64,000 bases of DNA. Origin: Aurantiochytrium sp. KH105. Its lineage: Eukaryota > Sar > Bigyra > Thraustochytrida > Thraustochytriidae. Position numbers and translations under genes: made by a program. The notes under the pieces are model-generated. The model searched no databases. It saw nothing but the letters and a program-made list of their open reading frames with translations, and had not been told where the DNA came from. The DNA lies in the NCBI GenBank assembly GCA_003116975.1, contig BGKB01000231.1, forward strand, positions 21,183 to 85,182. The letters are read 5' to 3'. Below, one piece after another: positions 41,189 to 50,977 of this stretch (position 1 is the stretch's first letter; each line of letters opens with the position of its first letter).

Positions 41189-44100
41189 ATGGAGGCCACG
41201 CGTGCAGTGCTGGAAGAGGTGCAGGCCTTTCGCGCAGCGGTGGAAGAGACCGAGTATGCGAAGGCCGTGGAGATCATGACTCGACTGATCGCCAGAGACC
41301 CGAAGCGGGCGCCCTTCTTTGCGAGCCGCGCCAAGGCGAACGTGCTCCTGGGGCGCATGGACGAAGCGCTGAAAGATTCCACGCAAGCCCTCCAGCGCGA
41401 CGGAAAGCTCGCCCTCGCTCATCTTTGCAAAGGCTGCGCACTGGTTGGTTTGGGAAGGCATACGGGAAATGCCGCGCAACTAAAGAGCGGCGGGAGGGCA
41501 TTGCAGCAGGCTCGCACGCTCGACAAAACAATCGCTTCGCAAGACCTTTTCAAGCGCTTCGAAGCTGCTCTCAGCGATCAAATGGCTCGTAATTTTGTTG
41601 TCAAAGGTGCGGTGCATCAGAATGACTTTGGACTCAGGATACTGGACGAGAGCGAAGGTCCCGAGGCCGGCGGGACACAACCTGCTAAGTCTAAGCTTTA
41701 TGACGCGCCACCGCTCTCATCTGGCCTCGACGAGGATACCTTGCTCTGGATCATGTGTGATGCTCTTCTCGTTTATGTGGCGCTCGATCCAAGCCGGGTG
41801 GGGGGAAAGAAACCAGGTCTAACCCTTGACACATGTGCCCTCTTGCGCGATCGGCGGTCCTTGGAGGACTGCCGACGCCTTGTTGGCTCGCTCGTGGAGG
41901 CGATTGATGTCGAGGCATTTCAAAGTGGAGCGCGAAATAGTCTGACTGGCCTCAATCGTTGTGTGCGCAGCGCGTTGAGTGCCCGAGTTTTACAAGTGTG
42001 CATGCGGTCATTACTTGCCATCATAAGTCCCGATGCATTGGTAAAAACCTATGAGCAGTATGTGGCAAACGTGCAGCGTGTAATTTTTGCGCTCTTGGGT
42101 GAGGGCGACACAGCGCTCTCTTTGCGCCGCGGCGGGGTTGCCGCGCTCGCGCAGCGTCTCGTGTGCTCCTGTCTTCGGGCTGCGGCCCCAACGCAAATCG
42201 TTGTTTTGTTGCGTCTCCGTATCGAGATCGCAAACCAAACAATTGTGGACGACGCGACTTTGATTGCCGAGATGGATGAGGCGCTTGCACCGTTCTTTAA
42301 CGTCGAAGCCCTGAGCTCCTGCGAAGATCTAAATCTTGGACGGAATTGGACCGCTGCCCCACCGTGGCTGGTGACGGCTGCGCACGGCCACAGCGAACCC
42401 CACGTAGACGCTCTGCTCACTCGCGGCCAAGACACGATGGCCAGGGCGACCGCGTCGGCTGCTTCCAACGGCGAGCACACAACGATAATTGATGGCGGCT
42501 TGGAGGACGACATCGAAGCGGCTTTTGCATATAGCCAAGTCATCGATGTTGAGACGGGATATGGGCCTTGGAATCTCGTGCCATCCTGCTTACCAAGCTC
42601 TTTGACTTTGCAAAGTACGCGCGAGTCAAGTGTCCTCAGCAACAAGACATGCGAGTGCGCTCGTGAACCTGCTCGAAACACGCGTGTCGCGAAGTTAGCC
42701 GAAGCATGGGAAGCGCTGCAGAACAGCGACCAGCGGGAGCGAATCCGGCTCATTTCGTTGCAAGATTTGCAAGCTATTACACAACATTTACGAGGTGAAA
42801 TTCCAGGCAGGCCCATGGATGTTCTTCAAGTCGCGCGAGAAATTTACATTGACGGCGAATCGCCCCGCGCGCCAGCATCGTACAAGTTGTTTGCGCTTGC
42901 GCATGAGGATACCGACCATGGCGCAACAGCCGAGAGCGATACCTTTCATCGTGCCTTGACCGACACGCTCGAAGTGTACTCGCGTTTGGATTATGGAAAA
43001 ATCGCGTCTTCCACAGCTGGTCACTTTGAGAGGTCGCTTCGTCGCGGGGCGAGCGCGAGCAAACTCGATGTGCTCATCAAGTCCGATGCAGGTCGCCGCT
43101 GGCAGCGCCTCGCTGCAGCTTTTGCAGAGACCAAGCTCAAAATGCGTGCCTTGCAGGCCTCGCCAGCCTTTGCCGCTGCAGCGTTGAGCAAGCTTGACGA
43201 AATTGATGTTGCGGAGCCGCCGGTTCAAACTGTCGACGCTTTGGACGAGCGCATCATTCCGAATTGCGCGCTACCACCAAGTTTATGTGTGCTCGCGGAC
43301 ATGGCGCAGGGGTATCCCGTGTTCGGCGCTTCTTCATCTTCGAGCAATGGTCTCCTCGTCGAGGAAACCTACTACGTTCACGCTCGTGGGTGGCGGCAAA
43401 AGGCGAACGCTGCTGGTAAAGAAGCGCCTGGCTCGCTCGTATTTTCTGATGGTTGGGTAGTTACGAAGCGCTGCGCGTCTGCATGTTTTGCTAATGTCGG
43501 TCTTGTTCCCATTTACTTGGGCGAAGCGCCTCTGTGTTGTGAATGTGGTCAAGGCTGCGCAAGCACTTGCGCTTTGGATTTTTCGTGCGGTGGTGGCGGC
43601 GGCAGCAGCGGCAGCGGCAGCAGCAATGGCCGTATGCCAGCGTGGCTGCCTGAACTCAAACTAAAGTCTACGCTCTCCCCGGATGGGAAAAGGCGTTTGT
43701 CCTGCTATGTTGCAAATTTTGCGCCAGACATAACAATCAAACAGCGCCCGGCCAGGCGAAAGAAACGGGGCACAGCTGCAAACGGTAAGGCTTTGACATT
43801 CGTCAGCGAGGCAACCACCAAAAACAAAGCAAAGGAAAATGGCCAGGTTCAGAGCATTCCGTCAACTTCGGAATCTGCCTTGAGCGGGCAAGAGGCACGC
43901 AACGTTGTGGCATGCGCGCAGCCATCGCAAGGTCGTCGAGGCAAGAGACCGCCCGCTCTCCAGTGCAATGCCTGTGGCGGCGACGTCAATAGTAACCGGT
44001 GCAGCGAGGAGATGCAGTCTGAAAAAGGAACCGAAAGAACGAATGACAGCATTCATCCTTTGTTTGAGCGTATTCTGCGACTGTCGCAAATAGGCCCTGC

Positions 44101-47100
44101 TCTTGCTGATGAATTACAGCACGAGGTGCAGTGCTGCAAGGACTTGGCGCAGCAGTACACGGCTCGTCGCGACGATGTCTTCTCCAAGGGCGAGCGTTTG
44201 TTCAATCTTCAAAACATCCTTACCTTCCTCGAGGAGATTGACGCCATGCACAGCAAGACGTCTGACCTGGCAAAACGCCATGTGCAGGGTCGCCGTGGTC
44301 ATTCTCGGTCTCACGATCCTCCGGCGCAGACGTCAACGAAGGATCTCAGCGCGCACTCGCACTTTGCTAGTTGCGTAAACACGCTCTGTGAAACCATGAG
44401 CAAGGTGGAACAAATCCCGAGATCTTTGCTCGAGGTGACTATGGACAGTCCGATGCTGTCGATGCGATTGCAAGCCTCTCTCGAGGCCTGTCCGAAGCCT
44501 TCTGCACCGACAAAGCAGGTGACTGGGGCGAGTGTCATGAAAGACCACACCGACGCTGAGCCGTCTTCCGGATCACCGCTTGCGGGGGGTGCCGGTGTAC
44601 TGAGCGCGGTCATGTCGCTCGCGACCTCGGCGGGCCGAGCTGCTCGTGAAGATGCGCGCGCCGAAGCATCAGCTTTGCACGAGGCATCAGTCAAAGAAGG
44701 CGCGCTGCTTGCGTTTTGTGCCGATTTCTTAGGGCCGCTGAGCCGAGTATCAGAAGAGATTTGCGTAGCTGCCGCCGTGAATCCGTACGAGGGTTTGCTC
44801 GCCACTCCACGCAAGGGCGGAGATGAGAAGATGCCTATGGAGAGGGAAAAAGAGGGCGAGGCGGGTGAAATTGTAGATGCTAGCGTGGCCAAGCAAGGGG
44901 ACCCGGGGACCACGGAAAGATGGGACGACTGGCGGCAAGAAATTACGTCCAAGCTTCGTGAGACTCTGGAAATGCATGAGGTGCAAACAATTGCATGGAA
45001 GCAGGAACAGTTTTTCGCGGGAAGGCCAGGTTTGGAACTTGGTCAACAGGAAGCTCGACGTATTGCAAAGACTGCTGGGGTGTTCTACCCGACACCTCGA
45101 ATGGCACTTGATTTGGGCCTTTCTGAGCGCGATGCGATTCTTGACCTTGTGCTTGCAGCGGCTCAAGTGTTGGTGGCTGTCCGGCAAGTGCAGGTTGCAG
45201 GCAAGGAGGCTGAAGCAAACGCCTCTCTTTCCGACGCACGCATGGATGACGAGGAGGTCACAACCAAGGTCCAGGTTATATTCAAGGATCAGCTTGTCCT
45301 TGTGAATAATACTGTGCATCTCGACGCTGCCTTGAGCCAGCAGGTGCAGCAAAATTTCACCTGTGAAGACGACCTCTGCCACGTTCGTGAACTCATCATC
45401 TCAGCGCAGCATCGTCTGCGGGCTTTGAAACGGGATTATGAGGCCTCTCTGGAAAATTTGGGCGCAGTTGAGCGTGCCCTGCGACGAAATGTCACGATGC
45501 GATTTCAATTCTTCACTGCTGCTATCGCGCAAGTCCTTGTCAATCGCGTTGACGATATTGCTCATCAGAGCGCCGTGAATGCCAAGCATCGTGCTACATT
45601 GCTGAACCAGGTGGAACCGGCAAGTCTTGCACTCGGGGCCGGAGGCGGAGGAGGGACGAAGACACGCAAATCCAAGTCGAAACGGAAAACGCGTGGCGGC
45701 AAAAGTGTGAGCGAACAGGAAGGTGCGCCGCAGGAGATCCAATCTTATTCTCCCAATGATACTTCGGGCATGACTGAGAGCGGAATTGGTCATAGCAAAG
45801 ACAAAGACAAAGAAGAAGAGGAAGAAGAAGCTGGGACTTCTTTTGTGTTGCAAGACATGAAGACTCTGGATCAAGATGTACATCACGACGATCCTCTGCC
45901 TTCCACACAGACTTCTTTGGAGAAGGATGAGCTGTCAGTAGACGATAGCCCAGAGAGCTGGACAACTGTGTCCGTACGGAGAAAAGGGAATCGGCGTATC
46001 AAGACGCAGCATACCGATGCGTCTGCGGATGGGGAAGCCAGTGATACTGAGGGTAGACAATTTCAAACTCAGGCAAAAGAGAAAATGGAATCTCGCCGAG
46101 GGAGTGAAAAGTCAACCAAGGGAGTGTCTGACCGAGCGACTGCTCAAGTCATTGGAGATGTTAAAAAGGAGAGTGTGTTGTTGCATTCTCCCCGCGCTGC
46201 TGCATTACCTGAGGAGGGTCGCTTGAAAGACGATGCATCCAAGCAGAAGTCGTCTGATGTAGCGCAGAGTCCCGAATCAGAGCTTGCATCAAAATTGAGT
46301 CAAAAGACCTCGCTGGCTGACCGAGAAAATGGAGATGCTCAAGCGAACGGTTCCACTTCACAGCTTTCGTGCTCAACGGAAGAAGGCACGAGAGGCGACG
46401 CAGTCACGCTAGCCCCGCCGGACTCCAACAGTTCCGAGGCTGGAGCGGTGTCGCCAGCAACTGCAGAGACATCAACGAAGCACGACAAGAAGATTCACAA
46501 TAGGAAGAAGAAGAAGAACAACAAGAAGAAGTCGAGCAAGTCGAAGAAACCGGAAACGGTGTCGCAAAACGGAGTGGACAAGGCTGCTGTGAATGTTTCG
46601 CAAAACGGAGTGGATAAGGCTGCTGTGGATGCTTCGCAAAACGGAGTGGATAAGGCTGCTGTGGATGCTTCGCAAAACAGAGTGGATAAGCCTACGGCGG
46701 CTGCGCTTGATGCGGAGGTGGCTCGGGGAAGCTCCACGCCGCCTGCTTCCAGCACTGAAGAAGAATCCGAGCATGCACTTGCGCCTGTGCAAAAAAGTGG
46801 TGTTCCAGCTTTGTCCAATTCGGAAATAGGTCACGAGCCCACCGGGACGTCAGAGGCGGCCGCAGGTGCAAAAGGAAACGGTCCACCAGTTGTCGACATT
46901 TGCCGACTCTTTTTGCAGGGCAATTGTCCCGAGGGAGATGCGTGCCTGCGGCGTCATGTAACACCCGTGCAGCTCCATGACGAAATGCTCGCTTGGGCCC
47001 AGGGGCAAACGATGGCCTCCGAGCGTCTTTCTGGGGCGCCAGCAGTGAGCCAGGGCGAGAGCAAGGCTTCTGGACCAGCAGATTCTGATCCGGGGGTTGG

Positions 47101-47551
47101 TCAATCTCCTCCAATTCAAAATTTCGTGACTCCAGAACAGTCGCAGCCAGGGCCTCAGTTTGTGCAGGTCGGCCAACACGCGGGGCCTCCAGGCAACGTT
47201 TGGCCTCCGTACATGCAAACATACATGCAAAATGGGATGATGCCATTTGCTCCTTCCTTTCATCCTCCGCCACCGCAGCCGATGATGCATGTGCCAATGG
47301 GCCCAATGCCTGGGCCTTTGGGCCATGAAATGTACTATCCGACACCCTACATGATGCCAGGATATCCGAACCCTCCTCCGCCTTTTATGCCGATGCCGCC
47401 TCAGCATCCATATTACGTCCACGCAATGCCACCTCATGCAACGATGATGCCAATGCAGGAACCAGATCAACATGTTGAGCAGCAGGACAAAGTGCAACGA
47501 GACGAAAATGAACCGACGTCTCCACAAGAGCGTTCCGAGGCAGAAGAGTAG
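41189..47551 (+). CDS. giant TPR-domain protein with C-terminal CCCH zinc finger
   Basis: 2,120 aa, intronless. The N-terminus (about 14-110) is a TPR unit (YAKAVEIMTRLIARDPKRAPFFASRAKANVLLGRMDEALKDSTQALQ in sequence). A long helical region follows. Cys-rich clusters at ~760-800 (CCECGQGCASTC) and ~925-937 (CNACGGDVNSNRC) may bind metal. Further helical parts run to ~1460. A charged low-complexity region follows, with Lys-rich KKKKNNKKKSSKSKK and four 12-residue SQNGVDKAAVDA repeats (~1790-1834). At 1904-1922 is one CCCH finger (C-x7-C-x5-C-x3-H), an RNA-binding type, followed by a Pro/Met-rich tail. The TPR plus long helical layout recalls TTC3/DZIP3 proteins, but no RING finger is seen. I infer an RNA-associated scaffold. 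The start ATG at 41189 directly precedes the TPR. Confidence 0.82.
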   Translation: MEATRAVLEEVQAFRAAVEETEYAKAVEIMTRLIARDPKRAPFFASRAKANVLLGRMDEALKDSTQALQRDGKLALAHLCKGCALVGLGRHTGNAAQLKSGGRALQQARTLDKTIASQDLFKRFEAALSDQMARNFVVKGAVHQNDFGLRILDESEGPEAGGTQPAKSKLYDAPPLSSGLDEDTLLWIMCDALLVYVALDPSRVGGKKPGLTLDTCALLRDRRSLEDCRRLVGSLVEAIDVEAFQSGARNSLTGLNRCVRSALSARVLQVCMRSLLAIISPDALVKTYEQYVANVQRVIFALLGEGDTALSLRRGGVAALAQRLVCSCLRAAAPTQIVVLLRLRIEIANQTIVDDATLIAEMDEALAPFFNVEALSSCEDLNLGRNWTAAPPWLVTAAHGHSEPHVDALLTRGQDTMARATASAASNGEHTTIIDGGLEDDIEAAFAYSQVIDVETGYGPWNLVPSCLPSSLTLQSTRESSVLSNKTCECAREPARNTRVAKLAEAWEALQNSDQRERIRLISLQDLQAITQHLRGEIPGRPMDVLQVAREIYIDGESPRAPASYKLFALAHEDTDHGATAESDTFHRALTDTLEVYSRLDYGKIASSTAGHFERSLRRGASASKLDVLIKSDAGRRWQRLAAAFAETKLKMRALQASPAFAAAALSKLDEIDVAEPPVQTVDALDERIIPNCALPPSLCVLADMAQGYPVFGASSSSSNGLLVEETYYVHARGWRQKANAAGKEAPGSLVFSDGWVVTKRCASACFANVGLVPIYLGEAPLCCECGQGCASTCALDFSCGGGGGSSGSGSSNGRMPAWLPELKLKSTLSPDGKRRLSCYVANFAPDITIKQRPARRKKRGTAANGKALTFVSEATTKNKAKENGQVQSIPSTSESALSGQEARNVVACAQPSQGRRGKRPPALQCNACGGDVNSNRCSEEMQSEKGTERTNDSIHPLFERILRLSQIGPALADELQHEVQCCKDLAQQYTARRDDVFSKGERLFNLQNILTFLEEIDAMHSKTSDLAKRHVQGRRGHSRSHDPPAQTSTKDLSAHSHFASCVNTLCETMSKVEQIPRSLLEVTMDSPMLSMRLQASLEACPKPSAPTKQVTGASVMKDHTDAEPSSGSPLAGGAGVLSAVMSLATSAGRAAREDARAEASALHEASVKEGALLAFCADFLGPLSRVSEEICVAAAVNPYEGLLATPRKGGDEKMPMEREKEGEAGEIVDASVAKQGDPGTTERWDDWRQEITSKLRETLEMHEVQTIAWKQEQFFAGRPGLELGQQEARRIAKTAGVFYPTPRMALDLGLSERDAILDLVLAAAQVLVAVRQVQVAGKEAEANASLSDARMDDEEVTTKVQVIFKDQLVLVNNTVHLDAALSQQVQQNFTCEDDLCHVRELIISAQHRLRALKRDYEASLENLGAVERALRRNVTMRFQFFTAAIAQVLVNRVDDIAHQSAVNAKHRATLLNQVEPASLALGAGGGGGTKTRKSKSKRKTRGGKSVSEQEGAPQEIQSYSPNDTSGMTESGIGHSKDKDKEEEEEEAGTSFVLQDMKTLDQDVHHDDPLPSTQTSLEKDELSVDDSPESWTTVSVRRKGNRRIKTQHTDASADGEASDTEGRQFQTQAKEKMESRRGSEKSTKGVSDRATAQVIGDVKKESVLLHSPRAAALPEEGRLKDDASKQKSSDVAQSPESELASKLSQKTSLADRENGDAQANGSTSQLSCSTEEGTRGDAVTLAPPDSNSSEAGAVSPATAETSTKHDKKIHNRKKKKNNKKKSSKSKKPETVSQNGVDKAAVNVSQNGVDKAAVDASQNGVDKAAVDASQNRVDKPTAAALDAEVARGSSTPPASSTEEESEHALAPVQKSGVPALSNSEIGHEPTGTSEAAAGAKGNGPPVVDICRLFLQGNCPEGDACLRRHVTPVQLHDEMLAWAQGQTMASERLSGAPAVSQGESKASGPADSDPGVGQSPPIQNFVTPEQSQPGPQFVQVGQHAGPPGNVWPPYMQTYMQNGMMPFAPSFHPPPPQPMMHVPMGPMPGPLGHEMYYPTPYMMPGYPNPPPPFMPMPPQHPYYVHAMPPHATMMPMQEPDQHVEQQDKVQRDENEPTSPQERSEAEE
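46558..46690 (+). repeat. 36-bp coding minisatellite
   Basis: Four near-identical 36-nt units encoding SQNGVDKAAV(D/N)(A/V) inside the TPR/CCCH gene. The in-frame length keeps the protein open. The last unit is degenerate (SQNRVDKPTAAA). Confidence 0.9.
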
Positions 47552-47935
47552 GGAGATTTTTGCTAGCTAAAGGAATTTGAGCTCGCTTTTCCTTTCACTT
47601 TGAATGATCGCTGCGGTCAGAGCATAGGCCTTTTGCTTGCTGCTCGCGAGCCCATTAAAATCAACTATTGCAATAGAAGTCAGGCGCACAGTACTGGTTT
47701 GCTACGGTCATTTGCATCACCTTAAAGGAGCCAATACCATTTTTGTTCCAAGCCCCAGCCCAAGTCCAATTCACGCCATGCCATGCTGCCATCTATTCAT
47801 CCTGATGGGGTCGCTGCAAAAATTGCCCCTTTTTTCTTTCCAAGCGGCTGCAGAAACCTAACGACCGCGATAAGAGACAACTCTCGCGCGGATAGCGGGG
47901 CAGGCGAGGTACGCCTGGCCGCGCAATTACGCGAG
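47552..47935. promoter_or_regulatory. intergenic region before the SAS-4-like gene
   Basis: 384 bp between consecutive plus-strand genes. An earlier in-frame ATG at 47783 would add 51 residues of unconvincing sequence. The shared 12-mer AACCTAACGACC is at 47855-47866. Confidence 0.5.
47855..47866 (+). promoter_or_regulatory. MSA-like element (AACCTAACGACC)
   Basis: Twelve bases identical to 50766-50777 upstream of CAF-1 p60. It differs at one position from the plant M-phase activator consensus YCYAACGGYY bound by three-repeat Myb factors. It lies 70 bp upstream of the chosen ATG. Function is inferred. Confidence 0.3.
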
Positions 47936-50548
47936 ATGGGGGACGTGGACGAGGGCGCGGCGGACGTGACAGTGTTCAACGACGCGCCTGCGTCAACAGG
48001 GCGCGACGCGCTTCTGGACCTGCTGGAAATGGCCGGCAGCGACGATGACGGCAGCCAACATGACGACTACAACAACAACGACGAAGAAGACCCCTGGGAC
48101 CGCGACGCGCGCGGCGGGCACAGAGGTTATGGCGGGCAGGCCAAAGACAACGCGCACAACGACGAGGAGGAACTTGATACAACTCTTGTTGGTGAAAGTG
48201 TGATGGTCGTTGTCGGCCATGAAGGAGACCATGGAAAACCTCGCTCTCCGCCACCACCACCGCCGCCACCACCACCGCACATGTTCATGAATGCGGGGGA
48301 GGAAGAGAGTTATGGAGACAATGACGCTGCGAGCTTTCATAGCAGTCATGGAAAATCTGGTATGGTGGAGAAAAGGACCTCTCAAGAGATGAAATCAGGC
48401 TATGAGAATCGTCCAAGTGATTCCTTTGCATCATCGCCACCACCGCCTCCTCCGCTTCCGACAACGCAGACACGCCAATCTACCACTGAGACAATGTCAT
48501 CTACGTCTGGAGGTCCAAAGCCATTTTCAACGATGAGCAAAACACCTGGCAAACGTCCCTTTTTGAAGAAGGGAAGCCGCAGCTGGAATTGGGCAGCCTC
48601 CGCCAAGCAACGCAAGGCGAAGGAGGCCGAGAAGAAGCAGGAGCACAGCGAAAAAAAGGTTGGTTGGCAGCGACCTAGCAGCCCTGTTCGCAAGCAGAGA
48701 GATTTCGACACCGCCTCTATCGATGTCTACACGACATCTTCAAAAGTACGCGCCAGCTTCGCATCGCCGACGACCTATATGGATGATGCGGAGGAGGTCT
48801 CTGGGGCTTCACCAGCAAAGGGTTTTATGGAAAACCTACTTCACGGAACTAGTCGGGAAGAACTTTGGGGTTTCGGGCATCAGGCGTTGGACGAGGCATA
48901 TAGCTACGACGATAATGACGACCACCACTACCAAAACGGGGAAAATCGAGGCTCCCATGAAAATGGGTCAAATCGAGGTTCCTCTGAAAACGGGTCAAAA
49001 CAAGGCTCCTTTTCTCATTTTGCCAGAGAAGAAGAGTTTGGAGCTAATAACAACGACAACGACGACGAAGAAGAAGACGCAGAGGAATACGCAGAGATGT
49101 CGTGGAAGAGGCCAGTGCGCGAGCACGCGCCTCAATCGCAACTCGTGCGTCGCATGTTCCGTACGCTAGACCCCGAAGACGACGTGGAGAGCGAGGAGGA
49201 AGAAGAGGCAAGTGCCGCAAACAAATCTGTAGTGCCGACCTCTGCCTCAGCAAACGCAGAATTCACGGCCAAACTGCAAGAAGAAATGGATCGCTTCAAA
49301 GAAACCAACGAACGCCTCCAGGTATCGCTGAAACAGCTCGAGGTCGATCGTCGTCATCTCGTCCAAGAACGACTCGAACTTGACAAGGAAAAGCGTCAGC
49401 TCGGCAAAGAGAGCGATGCTCAAGTCGAGCAAATGAGAGCAGAGGTGCGCAAGGAACGAGCATTGTTGCAGCGCGAGCGCGTGGCGCTGGAACGGCAAAA
49501 GCAACATATCGAGGTCTTGCGAGAAACAGCGCGTGTCGAGCGCAAGGACCGAGGTCAGGTCGATTCCCTCCAGGCCACCATTGCTCGCATGCGTCTCGCT
49601 GAGAAAGAAAAAGCGGTCAAACACAAGGAGGCGATGCAAAGCAAACGCGAGCGCATTTCCGTCCTCGAACGTGAAGCAGAGCAAATGCAGAGCGCTCTTC
49701 GCTTTGCGGAGGAGCGACGTCTTGACTTATGGGGACAGCTTACACAGGCACAAGAGAAGATTGAATCAGGAGAGGCAGAAAGGAAGCAGCTGGCACAGGC
49801 GCTCGAGTCCATTCGCGCCTCCTCGGCCGTATCGCCCACCCCGCAATCGTTTGTTTCCCCGCTGCGCGAGCCCACTTCAGATGGCCGACGCTCTCGAGAC
49901 GAGAATTACATTGACCACAACAATGGCCTCGAGGATGAAAAAACTGGGGAGCCATTGTATGCGCAGCAAGCTCGGCTCGTGGAAGCCGAGCCCTCGCCAC
50001 ATGGACCCTCGCCAGAGGCAGAGTGTGATCCTTCAGAAAGAGTTGTTCATATTCCAGGCCAAACTGCAGGCCCGAAAGTTGCAGTTGGTGCTCTTACGCA
50101 CGTGGAACACAGCGCAAAGCCGAGTCGGAAGACAACGTCGCAGCGCAGACAGCGCGTCCACCCCGACGGCTCGCGAACCATCAAATTTGCTGATGGGACG
50201 GTCAAGGAAATCTCTCCGGATGGAGAACAGACGGTCACTTTCAGTAACGGGGACATCAAGAAGAAGATCCCGCGCGAGGGACTGGAAATATACTACTTTG
50301 CAGCCTCGGACACCTCGCAAACTACATATGCTGATGGTATGGTGGTGTGCGAATTTCCAAACGGACAGGTGGAGCGCAAGCATCCATCGGGTATGCAGGA
50401 GATCTTTTACGTTGATGGCGCTGTCAAAACGGTGAATGCAGACGGGTCTGAGGAGACGTTGTTTTCTGATGGGACCAAGCTTGAGATTTCAAGTTCAGGC
50501 CAGCGTCGCGTGCTGCGGCCAGTCGAGGCAGGTCCGTCTGGGGAGTAG
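47936..50548 (+). CDS. SAS-4/CPAP (CENPJ)-like centriole protein with TCP10 domain
   Basis: 870 aa from the ATG at 47936, preferred over 47783 because the acidic N-terminus begins there. The N-terminal half is disordered and acidic with two polyproline runs. The middle (~438-632) is a long coiled coil (EEMDRFKETNERLQVSLKQL onward). The C-terminus (~740-855) is the TCP10/G-box beta-sheet made of repeating short strands: DGSRTIKFADGTVKEISPDG, QTVTFSNGDIKK, YADGMVVCEFPNGQVERKHP, EETLFSDGTKLEI. This domain defines SAS-4/CPAP/CENPJ, where it binds STIL/Ana2 and controls centriole and basal-body assembly. With IFT88 in the same window it fits a centriole-bearing, flagellated organism. Assignment to SAS-4 rather than another TCP10 protein is likely but not proven. 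Confidence 0.82.
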   Translation: MGDVDEGAADVTVFNDAPASTGRDALLDLLEMAGSDDDGSQHDDYNNNDEEDPWDRDARGGHRGYGGQAKDNAHNDEEELDTTLVGESVMVVVGHEGDHGKPRSPPPPPPPPPPHMFMNAGEEESYGDNDAASFHSSHGKSGMVEKRTSQEMKSGYENRPSDSFASSPPPPPPLPTTQTRQSTTETMSSTSGGPKPFSTMSKTPGKRPFLKKGSRSWNWAASAKQRKAKEAEKKQEHSEKKVGWQRPSSPVRKQRDFDTASIDVYTTSSKVRASFASPTTYMDDAEEVSGASPAKGFMENLLHGTSREELWGFGHQALDEAYSYDDNDDHHYQNGENRGSHENGSNRGSSENGSKQGSFSHFAREEEFGANNNDNDDEEEDAEEYAEMSWKRPVREHAPQSQLVRRMFRTLDPEDDVESEEEEEASAANKSVVPTSASANAEFTAKLQEEMDRFKETNERLQVSLKQLEVDRRHLVQERLELDKEKRQLGKESDAQVEQMRAEVRKERALLQRERVALERQKQHIEVLRETARVERKDRGQVDSLQATIARMRLAEKEKAVKHKEAMQSKRERISVLEREAEQMQSALRFAEERRLDLWGQLTQAQEKIESGEAERKQLAQALESIRASSAVSPTPQSFVSPLREPTSDGRRSRDENYIDHNNGLEDEKTGEPLYAQQARLVEAEPSPHGPSPEAECDPSERVVHIPGQTAGPKVAVGALTHVEHSAKPSRKTTSQRRQRVHPDGSRTIKFADGTVKEISPDGEQTVTFSNGDIKKKIPREGLEIYYFAASDTSQTTYADGMVVCEFPNGQVERKHPSGMQEIFYVDGAVKTVNADGSEETLFSDGTKLEISSSGQRRVLRPVEAGPSGE

Positions 50549-50977
50549 TTTGTAGTCTATCTATAAAAACAAACCAACAAACAAACAAAAGACGCGCCAT
50601 CTTTCGACCACTTGTCTCTGTCTCTATCTTACGATCTCGAGCTTGAGCTTGTTGAGGCTGACGACTTTGCTTGCTTCATTTTCTTGGGCGAAACTTGCTC
50701 TTCCTTCTCGCTTTTCCGTTCTCTCGCCTGCTTCTTGCCTTTTGGGGGGGAGGTTCCTCCTGCGCAACCTAACGACCAAAATCAACCTTCACGGTTAGGT
50801 TGGCAGATCGGCATCAGCGAGCGCGAGCACGCGAGCACGCGGAGAGGGACGCGCGCGGCGGCGGCGGGCAGAGGCGGCGCGCGGAAAGGCGCGGCGCGAG
50901 CGCGTGGCGAGCGGTACGAGGGCGGCCCGTGCGTCCGCAGCACAGGCGACAGGCTTTGCTGGCGCTTCTGCAGGGAA
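50549..50977. promoter_or_regulatory. promoter region of CAF-1 p60 gene
   Basis: 429 bp. It contains the second AACCTAACGACC at 50766-50777 and a GC-rich leader with GAGCACGC repeats. The open frame extends upstream of the ATG but without family similarity. Confidence 0.5.
50766..50777 (+). promoter_or_regulatory. MSA-like element (AACCTAACGACC)
   Basis: Exact copy of the 12-mer at 47855-47866, here ~200 bp upstream of the CAF-1 p60 ATG. Possible Myb site for cell-cycle expression (inference). Confidence 0.3.

Noticed and set aside
47783-47935. Alternative 51-residue N-terminal extension of the SAS-4-like protein
   Set aside because: An ATG exists at 47783, but the added sequence (Phe/Pro/Ala-rich) looks like leader, and an out-of-frame ATG lies just before it. 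It is kept as a possibility only.
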